A stretch of 64,000 nt of DNA from Smithella sp. (GTDB taxonomy: Bacteria > Desulfobacterota > Syntrophia > Syntrophales > Smithellaceae). The notes under the pieces were generated by a model. That model worked only from the letters and a program-made list of their open reading frames with translations, made no database searches and was not told where the DNA came from. Positions 37,814 to 46,978 of the stretch are shown here, in pieces. The stretch lies in the NCBI GenBank assembly GCA_007244375.1, contig SCVW01000030.1, forward strand, positions 1 to 64,000, written 5' to 3'. Within the stretch, counting starts at the first letter, position 1; every line of letters starts with the position of its first letter. Position numbers and translations under genes: made by a program.

Positions 37814-40800
37814 TTAAAAGCTATAGGAAATTCCGGCATTTGCCGAAAAGTTTGAATCTTTGCTTGATACACCCATGCCTACGCCTGCCGATATGTTGAC
37901 CCTATCCATTATTACTGCTTTTAGGCCTATTGCTACTGCGCTTTCATTTTCAAAGTAACCATAACCGGCGCCCACGGCAAATTTCTTTCCGGGCAGCGTA
38001 CCGGGAATTGCGGATAGAGCTGAAACAGCAGCAATGCCCTGATAGGCCTTTACCAGCTGTCTGTAGTTGACGGCATCCCAATCGCTTACACCATCGGCAA
38101 CTCCTGTTACGCGGGCAGGACCGCCGGTCGTTGTATCGGCAAAGGTTGCACCGTAATTGTTAAGGGTTAGCGTGGTGGAAGTCGTGCCGCCGGACAGAAC
38201 TGTGCTATCGGGATTAATCGTCAGTCCATGACCAGTCCCATAACCGTCGTTGCCGACAGTATTCTTGAGTGCGACAACGCCGCCGTTATCTACGGTAAGT
38301 CCGCTGCCGTCCGCGGTGGTTGCCATCAACTGATTATCCGTGGCCACGAACGCCGAACCGCTGGTAACGCCCATACTGGCATTGTTATTGACAAAAGAAG
38401 CGGAAGCGTTGCCGCCGGTTATGCTGACAGTTGTTGCAGCGTTGCTGTTGCCGATTGTATTGATTGAACCGGCAGTAGCCACGCCAATATTATTGGTATG
38501 TGCCTCTATGTTGTTGATGCCGGTTGTAGCATTGGCAATTAAGTTATTGGAGCCGTTTGTACCGAGAGCATTCAGGGTGTTAGCCCCACCTGTTGCATTA
38601 GCATTCAAAGTATTGGCTCCAGTGGTTGCGTTCACAACATTACCCAACTGGCCGGTAATGGTATTGCCGCCGGCTACCGCGTTCATGAAATTGGCATCCA
38701 TAGCCGTATTAGTTGATGCCACCATGCTGTTCTGACCTGATGTAGCGGTGATTACATTATTACCGGTTGTTGCCGTGACAGTATTGCCTGTGCCGCCGGT
38801 CAAATTATTCTGCAGACCTGCCGTGATGGTATTATTACCGGCATCAGCATTAATCAAATTATTGCCGGTATTGGTATCAATCGTATTACCGGTCTGAGCC
38901 TGTAGGGTGTTACTTCCGGCCGTAGCGGTAATTACGTTATTACCGGTAGTTGCCGTGACAGTATTGCCCGTGCCACCGGTGATTGTATTCGTTGTTGCCG
39001 CGGTGATGGTGTTGGTGGATCCTTGCAGAGTGTTGACGCTGCCTGATGCGCCGGCTGAACCCAGTGTCAGGGCACTGGTTGTTGTTGTGGCGTTGGTGGT
39101 AGCCGATATCAGTTGAACTGGTGAACCGCTGGTTGAGCCGGCTACGGTCAGTGTAGCACCACCAAGGTCCCCATCAGCCATAGTCCATGTTGATGAGTTG
39201 GTGCCGCCCGAGAGTATGGTGCTGGTGCCGGTTACCGTCAGACCATGGCTGTCACCGGTTGCATCAACATACTGCACGCTTGCGTGCGTTGTGTCGGCGG
39301 TGATGATCGAACGGTTGTTACCTGAGGAAGCGCTCTGAATCACGTTGCTGGGACCGGTTATGGTGTTGGCTGTTGCCGCTGTAATAGTGTTGCTGCCGGC
39401 GGTGGCGGTGATGACGTTATCACCAGTCGTTGCCGTAACGGTATTGCCTGTGCCGCCGGTCAACTGGTTTTGCTGGGTGGCATTGAGGACATTATTAGTG
39501 TGAGCCTCCAGGGTATTACCGCCGAGTGTAGCATAGATATAGTTGGCATTTGTCACTGCACTGTCCGCCTCTATGGTGTTGCGCCCGGCAGCAGTTATCA
39601 GGTTTCCGCCGTTTGTGCCCAGGGCACTGATTACGTTTCTACCGGTTATTGCATCTATCAAATTAGAGGTATTGCCCATCCCCGCGTTGCCTGTCAGCAG
39701 ATTGGCACCATCATCGGCATTGATTACATTATCACCGGTATTTGTATCAATCGTGTTACCGGTTTCTGCCTGCAGAGTATTTGTGCCCGTAGTGGCAGTC
39801 ATCACGTTGCTTGTGTAAGCTGTTATAGTGTTACCACCGGCGGTAGCGTTAATGTAGTTGGCATCAGCTACCGCTCCGTCCGCTTCCAAGGTATTGCGTA
39901 AAGCGGAAGTTACCAGATTGCTGCCACCTGTGCCAAGAGCACTGATCGTGTTAATTCCGTTTGTGCCGTTGGCGTTCAAAGTATTTCCACCACCTGTCGC
40001 ATTGGCATTTAAAGTGTTGGCTCCGGTGGTTGCGTTCACAACATTACCCAACTGGCCGGTAATGGTATTGCCGCCGGCTGCCGCGTTGATGAAATTGGCA
40101 TCCATAGCCGTATTAGTTGATGCCACCATGCTGTTCTGACCTGATGTAGCGGTGATTACGTTATTACCGGTTGTTGCCGTAATGCCGTTAGAGGTATTAC
40201 CTGCTCCTGCAGCACCGGTAAGCAGGTTAGCACCGGCAACGGCATTGATTACATTGTTACCGGTCGTTGCCGTCACAGTGTTTCCCGAATAGCCGGTAAT
40301 AGTGTTGGTCAATCCCTGCAGGGTGTTGACGCTGCCTGTTGCGCCTGCTGCACCAAGTGTCAGGGCGCTGGTTGTTGTTGTGGCATTGGTGGTAGCCGAT
40401 ATCAGTTGAACTGGTGAACCGCTGGTTGAGCCGGCTACGGTCAGTGTAGCACCACCAATGTCCCCGTCAGCCATAGTCCATGTTGATGAGTTGGTGCCGC
40501 CGGTCAGGGTTGTTTGCGAATCGGTTACGGTTAATCCGTGGAAGACGTCCGTAGTAGTGGATCCGTCGCCATATACAACATAACCGACGTTTACTTCATT
40601 GCTGTCGGCATGCAGGCCATAGGCTGCGCCATTCGTGCCGATCGCAGAATCAGTATAACCAACAACTAAGTCTGTGCCATCGGTGGACAAAGCGGAAGTT
40701 ACACCGCCGTTGGAGTAGCCTATAGCAGCTCCGGTGTCATTGATAATTGATCCAACATAACCATTATTCGATAATTCAGTCACGCCGGTGCCGTCAACAG

Positions 40801-41536
40801 TAAGTCTATTGCCGCCCGCTGTGCCTGTTCCATTGCTGTCTGCAGTAAAAAAATTGTTTACGGTAGTTGCGCCGTCAAGGGTGGTAGCTCCTGTTGTATG
40901 TAGCGTTGCAGTTGTTGTGGAGCCGCTGTTATTGATGGTTGTGCTGTTTAAAGTGGTTATATTTCCTGTCGTTGCCCCGAGAGTGCCCACGCTACTAATA
41001 TTATAGCCGTTGGCATTCATGTTGCCGCCAAAAGTTGTGCCGCTCAACGTCGTAAAGGTGCCCGTGCTTCCGGACAATGTGTTTGCCCCCGAGATATTAT
41101 AATTGTTCATATCCAATGTCCGGTACATATCTATTTCACTGGTGTCAAGCATCATAAGGGTAGTACCGCCCTTTTGTAAGTAGATGTTACCCGCAGTTCC
41201 GGCGTTGGAATCGGAGTTGATAACAATATCATCCTCAGCGTATAGATTAATGTCGTCTGCGACATCAACAGTCATGTTAGATTGGTTAATAGTAACGACA
41301 GGGCTAGAACCGGATATTGATGCTCCTGAGTTTCCATCAGGGAAAGAGATGAGAACACTAGCACCGTCATCAGCCACAATCCAGGTGTTTGCTTGGTTAT
41401 CCATCTGGTCCGCACCATTGGTATTTTGCCAAGCACCCCCAGAGTTTCCCGCGACATTATCCGCCCATACATTATGCGGCAGGACAATAAATGTTGCCGC
41501 CAAAATTAACACAAAGACACACATTTTTTTGAACAT
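37814..41536 (-). CDS. Trimeric autotransporter adhesin (YadA-type anchor)
   Basis: A surface adhesin of about 1240 residues. An N-terminal signal peptide (MFKKMCVFVLILAATFIVLP...VWA) precedes a passenger made almost wholly of Gly/Asn/Thr/Ala repeats of about 8-9 residues (such as TGNNVITAT, AGSNTLQAQ, TGNTIDTN). A neck RVTGVADGVSDWDAVNYRQL carries the diagnostic DAVNxxQL, and the last ~90 residues are the membrane anchor (KKFAVGAGYGYFENESAVAIG) ending in Phe, the BAM recognition signal. I prefer the ATG at 41536, since GGAGG is 7 bases from it and only 1-2 bases from the ATG at 41542. A module of the passenger is duplicated. The gene follows a small secreted protein in the same direction. 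Confidence 0.88.
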   Translation of the reverse strand: MFKKMCVFVLILAATFIVLPHNVWADNVAGNSGGAWQNTNGADQMDNQANTWIVADDGASVLISFPDGNSGASISGSSPVVTINQSNMTVDVADDINLYAEDDIVINSDSNAGTAGNIYLQKGGTTLMMLDTSEIDMYRTLDMNNYNISGANTLSGSTGTFTTLSGTTFGGNMNANGYNISSVGTLGATTGNITTLNSTTINNSGSTTTATLHTTGATTLDGATTVNNFFTADSNGTGTAGGNRLTVDGTGVTELSNNGYVGSIINDTGAAIGYSNGGVTSALSTDGTDLVVGYTDSAIGTNGAAYGLHADSNEVNVGYVVYGDGSTTTDVFHGLTVTDSQTTLTGGTNSSTWTMADGDIGGATLTVAGSTSGSPVQLISATTNATTTTSALTLGAAGATGSVNTLQGLTNTITGYSGNTVTATTGNNVINAVAGANLLTGAAGAGNTSNGITATTGNNVITATSGQNSMVASTNTAMDANFINAAAGGNTITGQLGNVVNATTGANTLNANATGGGNTLNANGTNGINTISALGTGGSNLVTSALRNTLEADGAVADANYINATAGGNTITAYTSNVMTATTGTNTLQAETGNTIDTNTGDNVINADDGANLLTGNAGMGNTSNLIDAITGRNVISALGTNGGNLITAAGRNTIEADSAVTNANYIYATLGGNTLEAHTNNVLNATQQNQLTGGTGNTVTATTGDNVITATAGSNTITAATANTITGPSNVIQSASSGNNRSIITADTTHASVQYVDATGDSHGLTVTGTSTILSGGTNSSTWTMADGDLGGATLTVAGSTSGSPVQLISATTNATTTTSALTLGSAGASGSVNTLQGSTNTITAATTNTITGGTGNTVTATTGNNVITATAGSNTLQAQTGNTIDTNTGNNLINADAGNNTITAGLQNNLTGGTGNTVTATTGNNVITATSGQNSMVASTNTAMDANFMNAVAGGNTITGQLGNVVNATTGANTLNANATGGANTLNALGTNGSNNLIANATTGINNIEAHTNNIGVATAGSINTIGNSNAATTVSITGGNASASFVNNNASMGVTSGSAFVATDNQLMATTADGSGLTVDNGGVVALKNTVGNDGYGTGHGLTINPDSTVLSGGTTSTTLTLNNYGATFADTTTGGPARVTGVADGVSDWDAVNYRQLVKAYQGIAAVSALSAIPGTLPGKKFAVGAGYGYFENESAVAIGLKAVIMDRVNISAGVGMGVSSKDSNFSANAGISYSF
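38624..38764. repeat. Intragenic repeat R1, copy 1
   Basis: About 140 bases that recur nearly identically at 40028-40168 (offset 1404), inside the autotransporter passenger. They encode the same NVVNATTGANT-type segment and the preceding 'AMDANFxNAxAGGNTITGQL' block. It reflects expansion of the passenger by duplication. Confidence 0.85.
39063..39207. repeat. Intragenic repeat R2, copy 1
   Basis: About 145 bases recurring at 40356-40500 (offset 1293), in the same gene. They encode the GGTNSSTWTMADGD and TVAGSTSGSPVQLISATTNA segment. The offset differs from that of R1, so the two modules have since gained or lost short repeats between them. Confidence 0.85.
40028..40168. repeat. Intragenic repeat R1, copy 2
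   Basis: Partner of 38624-38764 with only a few base differences. It lies in the N-terminal half of the autotransporter passenger. Confidence 0.85.
40356..40500. repeat. Intragenic repeat R2, copy 2
   Basis: Partner of 39063-39207, with about four base differences visible by eye. Confidence 0.85.
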
Positions 41537-41561
41537 GTTCATACCTCCTTTTTTTATAAAA

Positions 41562-42119
41562 TTATCGAACTATTTCTTTTTTGATTGACACACATCCTTT
41601 GCCGGCGGGCATCAGAAAAACTTTTACTGTCGTACCGGATTCCCGCACGGCAATGTTTTTTGATAACGCGGCAGCTTTTTGAAATGTATTGAATTGCTTT
41701 TCGGCTACTTGGATGCAGTTCTGCGGCCAGTAAACAACAGTTTCGTACATTCCGTTGCAACCGCTGGCCTGATTGGGAGCAAAACTCACGCTGGCATAGG
41801 CGGTATTATCTTTTAAAGGAATTTCGATGGATGCGGAAAAAAGCTGTTTGTCAGGATTATCGTTGGGCAGAAACATCGTTGCTCCTGAACTCTGCGAGCC
41901 GGCGAGGAGAAAATTAGTCACCTGATTTATTCGTCCGGCGCAGGAATTAACGCCAGCTTTCATTGCGGCTTGAGTGATACCGTTAGGTGAAGGCGCTTGG
42001 CTGACAGGAGCTTTTGCTTTGGATGGCTTTTGTTTTTCCGCGGCCGTGGAAAACGTTGCGAGAAAAGTTAAAGAAATGATTACTGCTACAGTGAGGCTTA
42101 AAAGTTTCTTTCCGGACAT
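41562..42119 (-). CDS. Secreted four-cysteine protein upstream of the adhesin
   Basis: A 185-residue protein I do not recognise. It has a clear signal peptide (MSGKKLLSLTVAVIISLTFL then ATFSTA-A), a Lys/Pro/Ser-rich linker (about residues 28-48) and a compact domain with four cysteines (NSCAG, SGCNG, QNCIQ, KGCVS), enough for two disulfides. GGAGG lies 5 bases before the start. It ends 25 bases before the preferred adhesin start and is probably cotranscribed. That suggests a periplasmic accessory or chaperone for the adhesin, as some trimeric autotransporters have, but this is inference from position. Confidence 0.75.
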   Translation of the reverse strand: MSGKKLLSLTVAVIISLTFLATFSTAAEKQKPSKAKAPVSQAPSPNGITQAAMKAGVNSCAGRINQVTNFLLAGSQSSGATMFLPNDNPDKQLFSASIEIPLKDNTAYASVSFAPNQASGCNGMYETVVYWPQNCIQVAEKQFNTFQKAAALSKNIAVRESGTTVKVFLMPAGKGCVSIKKEIVR

Positions 42120-42516
42120 TTGACCTCCTTGGTTGATAAATATCTTTTTGCTCTTTTAATTCCAAAAGATACTTCCGGAGTGCGTCAGGCAACACACATC
42201 GGAATTGATAAGTCGTATCACAAGAAAAAAGTTGTTGAAATAACGATACAGACTGGCAGCAACAAAAAATTCCCGAGAGTGTCCTTAAACCTCCTTATTT
42301 GATTTTCAAAGTAGTTAATTATTTTAAGAAGAGACCTTTTTCTACAAAAGATTGTTTTATATAACTGTTTTTAGTGAATAAATCAATTTTTTAATACATA
42401 TTTTTATAATTTTTATATAATGTGAATGTAACAATTGCGATGAAGACCAATAAGAAATTAAGCAAATCTGACAGCAATTTGTCTAATAGAGCTAAGCAGA
42501 TTAAATCATTAATGTT
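42120..42516. other. 397-base intergenic region upstream of the adhesin pair
   Basis: AT-rich, with long A/T runs at 42380-42430. It should hold the promoter for the minus-strand adhesin operon and the 3' end signals of the SDR gene. I could not pick a convincing -35/-10 pair. Short open frames here have no other support. Confidence 0.5.
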
Positions 42517-43308
42517 TTATATTTTGCGTCCCGGAATGCTCATGGATGCGGTGATACCGCCGTCAACGGGAATAGCCTGACCGGTAATATAGCTTGCTTC
42601 GTCACTGGCCAAAAAGAGAATGGCCCAGGCGACTTCTTCGGGATGGGCGGCGCGTTTTAGTTCGCAGTATTTGCCGAGCTGATTTTCCTTGCCGGTGCTG
42701 CGGGCCCATTCAAAAAAGGGCTGGGTCATACCGGTTTCGATCAGTCCCGGGCAAATGGCATTGATACGGATATTGTAAGAGCCAACTTCGCAGGCAGAAG
42801 TTCTGGTAAAGTTAATAAGAGCTGCTTTGCTGGCGCTGTAGGCATTGCCCCCCGCACCGGAAAGCAATCCGGCCACTGAAGCAATATTAATAATAGAGCC
42901 GCGGCGATGCTGTTTCATATGCGGGATGACGTGTTTGGTGGCATAAACTGGTCCCATGACGTTGATATCAAATACCTGATGCCATTCTTCGGATTTTTGA
43001 TCCTCCAGAGTATCAAGTCCACCGGAGATACCTGCATTATTAACCAGAATGTCGATATTAGTAAATTTCTCCAGTTCCAGATTAATCAGAGCTTTGATTT
43101 CTTCTTCAGACGAAACATTTGTCTTGCGCGCAATAACCGTACCGCCGGTTTTGATGATTTCATTCCTAACCGAGTTCAGGTTAGTTTCATTAACATCGGC
43201 GATAACCAGGTTTGCGCCTTCTCGGGCAAACAAAAGAGCCGTCGCCCGTCCGATACCGCTTCCCGCTCCGGTTATAATTGCACTTTTGCCATTCAAGCGT
43301 CCTGCCAT
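42517..43308 (-). CDS. SDR-family oxidoreductase (classical, FabG-like)
   Basis: A classical NAD(P)-dependent short-chain dehydrogenase of 263 residues: the cofactor motif ITGAGSGIGRATALLFAREG (about residues 12-31), the NNAG strand motif LVNNAGIS (about residue 87), catalytic Ser in IINIASVAG and YSASKAALINFTR (Tyr-x3-Lys about residue 157), and an ending GQAIPVDGGIT. Substrate class is not readable; 3-oxoacyl or sugar alcohol oxidation are both possible. It is the last gene of a minus-strand series with radical SAM enzymes but is 81 bases from the nearest one. Confidence 0.92.
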   Translation of the reverse strand: MAGRLNGKSAIITGAGSGIGRATALLFAREGANLVIADVNETNLNSVRNEIIKTGGTVIARKTNVSSEEEIKALINLELEKFTNIDILVNNAGISGGLDTLEDQKSEEWHQVFDINVMGPVYATKHVIPHMKQHRRGSIINIASVAGLLSGAGGNAYSASKAALINFTRTSACEVGSYNIRINAICPGLIETGMTQPFFEWARSTGKENQLGKYCELKRAAHPEEVAWAILFLASDEASYITGQAIPVDGGITASMSIPGRKI

Positions 43309-43389
43309 ATTTTTCTCCTATAAGTTTTGAAAAAATTTTCTTTTTCGTGGAGCATAGGTAAATGGTCAAAGTCTGTCAACTAAAACAAG

Positions 43390-44871
43390 TTAATTGTTCT
43401 CCGTCCTGCTGAACTTTCTCATTTTTAGATAGAAATAAGAGATAATGTTTTTTATAGTCATCTCCGCCATGAAAGCAAAAAAGAAATTTTTTAGTCGAAA
43501 ATGGGCTATTTTTCTGTATATCGCGAATCCAAGTTTTAAGAAAGATGAAGAAAGCATATCTTTTTCTCTTTCCGATTCCAGAAATAGCGTCACAAAGAAT
43601 ATCTTCTTTAGTAAATTGCCTCTTGATGATGATATCCATATCGAATCTCCGTAATCCGCTTCAATCCAGTCCTCAAGTGTTTTTCTTTTTGTAAATCCGT
43701 TATCCAAAGCTTCCTGATAAAGAGCTGTGCCCGGATAAGGCGTATACGGGCATATCGGCGAAGTCATGGCGTGTGGATTTTCATTTTTTAATTTGTAAAT
43801 GAGGTTGATGGTGGCCTTGATATCATCAATTGTTTCAGTTGGGAAACCCGCCATAAAATTGTGCTGAACTACGATGTCGTATTTTGCCCATCTTCTATTT
43901 ACATTTATTATGTCATTGATAGTTATTCCCTTGCCAACCATATCAAGTATTCTTTGCGAACCGGATTCCGCTCCCAAATGGACTTTCCTTAAACCGCTTT
44001 TATATAAAAGTCCTAAAAAGTCATCATCGATTTGCAGTGCGGAATCATATCTTATCCCCTGAACTTCAAAAATAATATCAAGGGACTGTTCTAAAATCAT
44101 TTCCGCTATTTTTCTTGCTCTTTTTAAATCGACAAAAAAATTATCGTCTATGAAATAAAAACTGTTTATGCCGTACTTGTTATAAACAAGTTTGATTCTT
44201 TCCAGTACAGTTTCCGGGGACATTGCCCGCCACTGGCGATTGTTATAAACGATGTTGGAACAAAAAGCACACTTACCGACACAACCTCTTGATGTTTCCA
44301 TGTACAAAGTTCTTCTGCCCTTAAAAAGAGGAAGATAGTACTGCATGTCTATCATCTCATATGGAAGATTCGGAAGCTGGTTGAGATCAAGATATTCTCT
44401 GCTTTCGTTTTGTATTATTTTGCCGTTTTCTTTAAACCAGATTCCTTTGATGCCGTGGAGAGATTCTTTTTTGTCGAGTCTTCTTGCCAGTTCCAGAAAG
44501 CTTATTTCTCCTTCATTCATAACTATTATATCGATGTTGTTGTTGGACAGTGTTTCTTCCGGCAATATAGTGGGCTGAATGCCTCCCCAAACTACAGGTA
44601 CATCGGAATGAGCTTTGATAAATTTTGATATTTCGAGAGAATATTTTATCTGGCTGCCGGTAATTGAAGTCAGTCCTGCACACAACGGATTTTTTTTCAG
44701 TTCCTGAAGTAATTTCTCTCTCCAGCCAGGAAGTCTTGAATCTATCAAAACAGTTTCAAATTCATTTGCCACTAAAGTTGCCGCGGCAAGAATCGCGACC
44801 GGTACGCACAAATGAGATCTTGTCTCGTCCCATTCTCCTATTCGCGGCTGTATTAGTAGAACTTTGGCCAT
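43390..44871 (-). CDS. B12-binding-domain radical SAM protein
   Basis: A 493-residue enzyme with an N-terminal cobalamin-binding-like Rossmann domain (VWGGIQPTILPEETL, then MNEGEISFLELARRL) and a radical SAM domain whose cluster motif TSRGCVGKCAFC is at about residue 195. The C-terminus is long and basic. The DxHxxG base-off cobalamin motif is not seen, as is common in the class. Such enzymes often methylate unactivated carbons or rearrange rings; the substrate here is unknown. A TIR-bounded repeat lies directly upstream. Confidence 0.88.
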   Translation of the reverse strand: MAKVLLIQPRIGEWDETRSHLCVPVAILAAATLVANEFETVLIDSRLPGWREKLLQELKKNPLCAGLTSITGSQIKYSLEISKFIKAHSDVPVVWGGIQPTILPEETLSNNNIDIIVMNEGEISFLELARRLDKKESLHGIKGIWFKENGKIIQNESREYLDLNQLPNLPYEMIDMQYYLPLFKGRRTLYMETSRGCVGKCAFCSNIVYNNRQWRAMSPETVLERIKLVYNKYGINSFYFIDDNFFVDLKRARKIAEMILEQSLDIIFEVQGIRYDSALQIDDDFLGLLYKSGLRKVHLGAESGSQRILDMVGKGITINDIINVNRRWAKYDIVVQHNFMAGFPTETIDDIKATINLIYKLKNENPHAMTSPICPYTPYPGTALYQEALDNGFTKRKTLEDWIEADYGDSIWISSSRGNLLKKIFFVTLFLESEREKDMLSSSFLKLGFAIYRKIAHFRLKNFFFAFMAEMTIKNIISYFYLKMRKFSRTENN

Positions 44872-44880
44872 TTTTTTATA

Positions 44881-45069
44881 CCAACTCTAAATCAAAGCGC
44901 TATTTTTGTTGGTCCCGGTTCATCGGGATTGTCGGCATCCTGCCCGGCGCATGCCGGGTCCTCAACGTACAACCTGAAGGTCACGCGTGTATAATATGTC
45001 TCAGAGCTTACCCGGCGCATGCTGGGCCTCCGCCTAGCCGCCTCAATATCATCTTTGATTTAGAAATGG
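44881..45069. mobile_element. MITE-like element with 17-bp TIRs and TA flanks
   Basis: The termini 44881-44897 and 45053-45069 are inverted repeats matching at 15 of 17 positions (CCAACTCTAAATCAAAG against CCATTTCTAAATCAAAG). TA sits directly outside each end (44879-44880 and 45070-45071), as expected for a Tc1/mariner or IS630-type target. There is no coding frame inside; two CCCGGCGCAT hairpins (44943-44958 and 45011-45026) occupy the middle. It fills most of the gap between two radical SAM genes. Confidence 0.65.
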
Positions 45070-45098
45070 TATTAAAGTATGTGCTAGGACATAAGAAA

Positions 45099-46262
45099 TC
45101 AGGGCAAAGATTTTTCCCGCATGTGTCGGACAAAATATTTTAATATATAATCCGAATAGACGAAATTAGAAACGATATCGCATTCCACCCAGCAACCGGA
45201 ACATCTTTTAACCTGTTTTCTGATGGAATCAGCTTTTTCCGAATACCATATTTCTGAAAATGTTTTTTCCTTAATATTGCCTACGATTTCCGAAAGTATT
45301 GTGCAGGGCATTATGTTTCCGTTAGGCAACAGTCGGAAATAAAGGAAACCTGCCATACATGGCAAATTTACCATTCCCGGTTCTCTTAATATTCTTTTCC
45401 TTTCACCTCCCCGGAGAAACTTTTCGACCAGATGCCATATGTAATTTATATTCGAAAAGTCTCTGGATTCCTGACCTCCCTCCATAATGGTTTCTATTTT
45501 TTCATAAAGTTGTTTTTTTTCATCTTCCGTGAAATATGAAGCAAGCTTTAGCTCCCGTTGTTTTTCCCTTTTAGAGAGTATATCGCTTTCATGAGGAGTA
45601 ACCGCAACATAAATTTTATGCTCAATCCCCATTTTTTTTGCCAGTTGGTTTATGGATTCTATTTCATTTATATTTTCTTTTATAATTGTTTGATTGATGC
45701 CGATATTTACCGGCTCTTTTTTTCTTAGGGTTGTAAGCATCGCCAGTGTTTCGATTGCTCTGTCAGCCATTCCCGGGACACCCCTTATTTTGTCGTGAGT
45801 ATCGCTTACGCCATCCAGTGATACCTGAATGCTCAACTTTATATTCTTTCCTTGAAAAGATTTTACAAAGTCTTTTATCCTGTCCGTGAATGTTCCGTTT
45901 GTCGTAATATAAAACAATTTCGGTTTTGCCTTTTCCCAAATCTGATGAACTATTTGAATGAAATCATCTTTTAGAAAAGGCTCTCCACCGGTAAATCTGA
46001 TCAAATCCAATGAATGGAGATTCTTATCGCTAAAAGCATTTCCTATCTGATCGGCGGTTAGCTCCTGCTTAACATCTTTCAAAGAGTTATCCATCTTTGA
46101 CAAACCGCACATTAAGCATCCGGCGTTACACCTCCAGGTAACGCTGTAAGCGATTACTTTTGGTTTAACCGGTTTGTTGGCAAGTCTGTTAATTTTTGCC
46201 CGATAAATTGTTAACAAACCGCCGGCAATATTTTTCTTCTCTAAATTCATTTTTAATATCAT
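45099..46262 (-). CDS. Radical SAM/SPASM protein
   Basis: A 387-residue protein with the radical SAM cluster motif CNAGCLMC (about residues 46-53), FTGGEPFL and TTNGTFTD in the core, and a SPASM-type C-terminus rich in cysteines (LPCMAGF, IMPCTIL, RCSGCWVEC) that would hold auxiliary Fe-S clusters. SPASM enzymes often modify peptides or act as dehydrogenases or epimerases, but no precursor peptide is visible nearby. Its start overlaps the stop of the GT2 gene by four bases (ATGA), so it is translated with a glycosyltransferase and may act on a sugar or lipid carrier. Confidence 0.9.
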   Translation of the reverse strand: MILKMNLEKKNIAGGLLTIYRAKINRLANKPVKPKVIAYSVTWRCNAGCLMCGLSKMDNSLKDVKQELTADQIGNAFSDKNLHSLDLIRFTGGEPFLKDDFIQIVHQIWEKAKPKLFYITTNGTFTDRIKDFVKSFQGKNIKLSIQVSLDGVSDTHDKIRGVPGMADRAIETLAMLTTLRKKEPVNIGINQTIIKENINEIESINQLAKKMGIEHKIYVAVTPHESDILSKREKQRELKLASYFTEDEKKQLYEKIETIMEGGQESRDFSNINYIWHLVEKFLRGGERKRILREPGMVNLPCMAGFLYFRLLPNGNIMPCTILSEIVGNIKEKTFSEIWYSEKADSIRKQVKRCSGCWVECDIVSNFVYSDYILKYFVRHMREKSLP

Positions 46263-46975
46263 CTCAATTTTACGTTAATCAGGACTTTTAACATTTCCAG
46301 AATTGTTTTTACGAAGTTTTTAGGTGACAGCGATGTAGATTTTCCATAAAGCCTCGGATAAGATGAAATAGCAACCGTGCCTATCTTGTAGCCTCGTTGA
46401 TGGAGCTTTATTATTATTTCGGCGGGTGCGAACGATCCCTCACAAATAAGGCTGATATTGCTGATGACGCTTCTCTTGACTATTCTCAAGGCAGCACCCA
46501 TATCTCTGAATTTTGTTCCGAACAATAATCTTATGGAAGCATTGTAGAAAAAGGAGATGGCCTTTCTAAGCTTGCTGTTGGCATTGAATTCTCTCAAACC
46601 TATGACCATGTCGTATTCGGGCAACAGTGGTATCATTTTTTTAAAGTCGTAAACATCATACTGATTATCACCATCCGTAAAGCAGACATATTCAAATTTA
46701 TTGGCATTTAAAAAGCCGTCCTTTAATGCATTTCCGTATCCAAGATTTGTTTTATGGTGAATTACTTTTACTTTTTCGTATTTTTCAGATAGTTCTTCAC
46801 ATACTTTACCTGTATCATCAGGACTTCCGTCGTTGATTATGATTATTTCATAATCCCGGGCTATTGAGGAAAACAGGTTTACAGCTTTTTCTACAACGGT
46901 CGCTATGTTTTTTTCATCATAATAAGCGGGGCAGAAGAAAGAATAGTTATTTTTTGCATGATTGTTAGTAATCAA
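46259..46975 (-). CDS. Glycosyltransferase family 2, polyprenyl-phosphate sugar synthase-like
   Basis: A 238-residue GT2 enzyme: FFCPAYYDEKNIATVVE near the N-terminus, IIINDGSPDDTGK, the metal-binding CFTDGDNQYDV, then MGAALRIVKRS, all as in DPM1/ArnC-like enzymes. It would load a sugar from a nucleotide donor onto undecaprenyl phosphate at the inner face. It lies between two radical SAM genes with a 3-base gap on one side and a 4-base overlap on the other, so the three are a tight operon. Confidence 0.88.
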   Translation of the reverse strand: MITNNHAKNNYSFFCPAYYDEKNIATVVEKAVNLFSSIARDYEIIIINDGSPDDTGKVCEELSEKYEKVKVIHHKTNLGYGNALKDGFLNANKFEYVCFTDGDNQYDVYDFKKMIPLLPEYDMVIGLREFNANSKLRKAISFFYNASIRLLFGTKFRDMGAALRIVKRSVISNISLICEGSFAPAEIIIKLHQRGYKIGTVAISSYPRLYGKSTSLSPKNFVKTILEMLKVLINVKLR

Positions 46976-46978
46976 TTA

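Noticed and set aside
39470-40139. Open frames on the plus strand across the adhesin gene
   Set aside because: They are antisense shadows of a low-complexity repeat gene; the minus-strand frame has signal peptide, neck and anchor.
38560-40300. CRISPR-like regular short repeats
   Set aside because: The repeats are codon-phased parts of a coding passenger with no constant repeat plus unique spacer structure.
41983-42195. Minus-strand 70-residue frame with a plausible helical segment
   Set aside because: It overlaps the signal-peptide region of the secreted protein in another frame, and that protein has the better ribosome-binding site.
42120-42302. 60-residue plus-strand frame upstream of the adhesin operon
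   Set aside because: It begins on the complementary strand of the ribosome-binding region, has no ribosome-binding site and no recognisable features.
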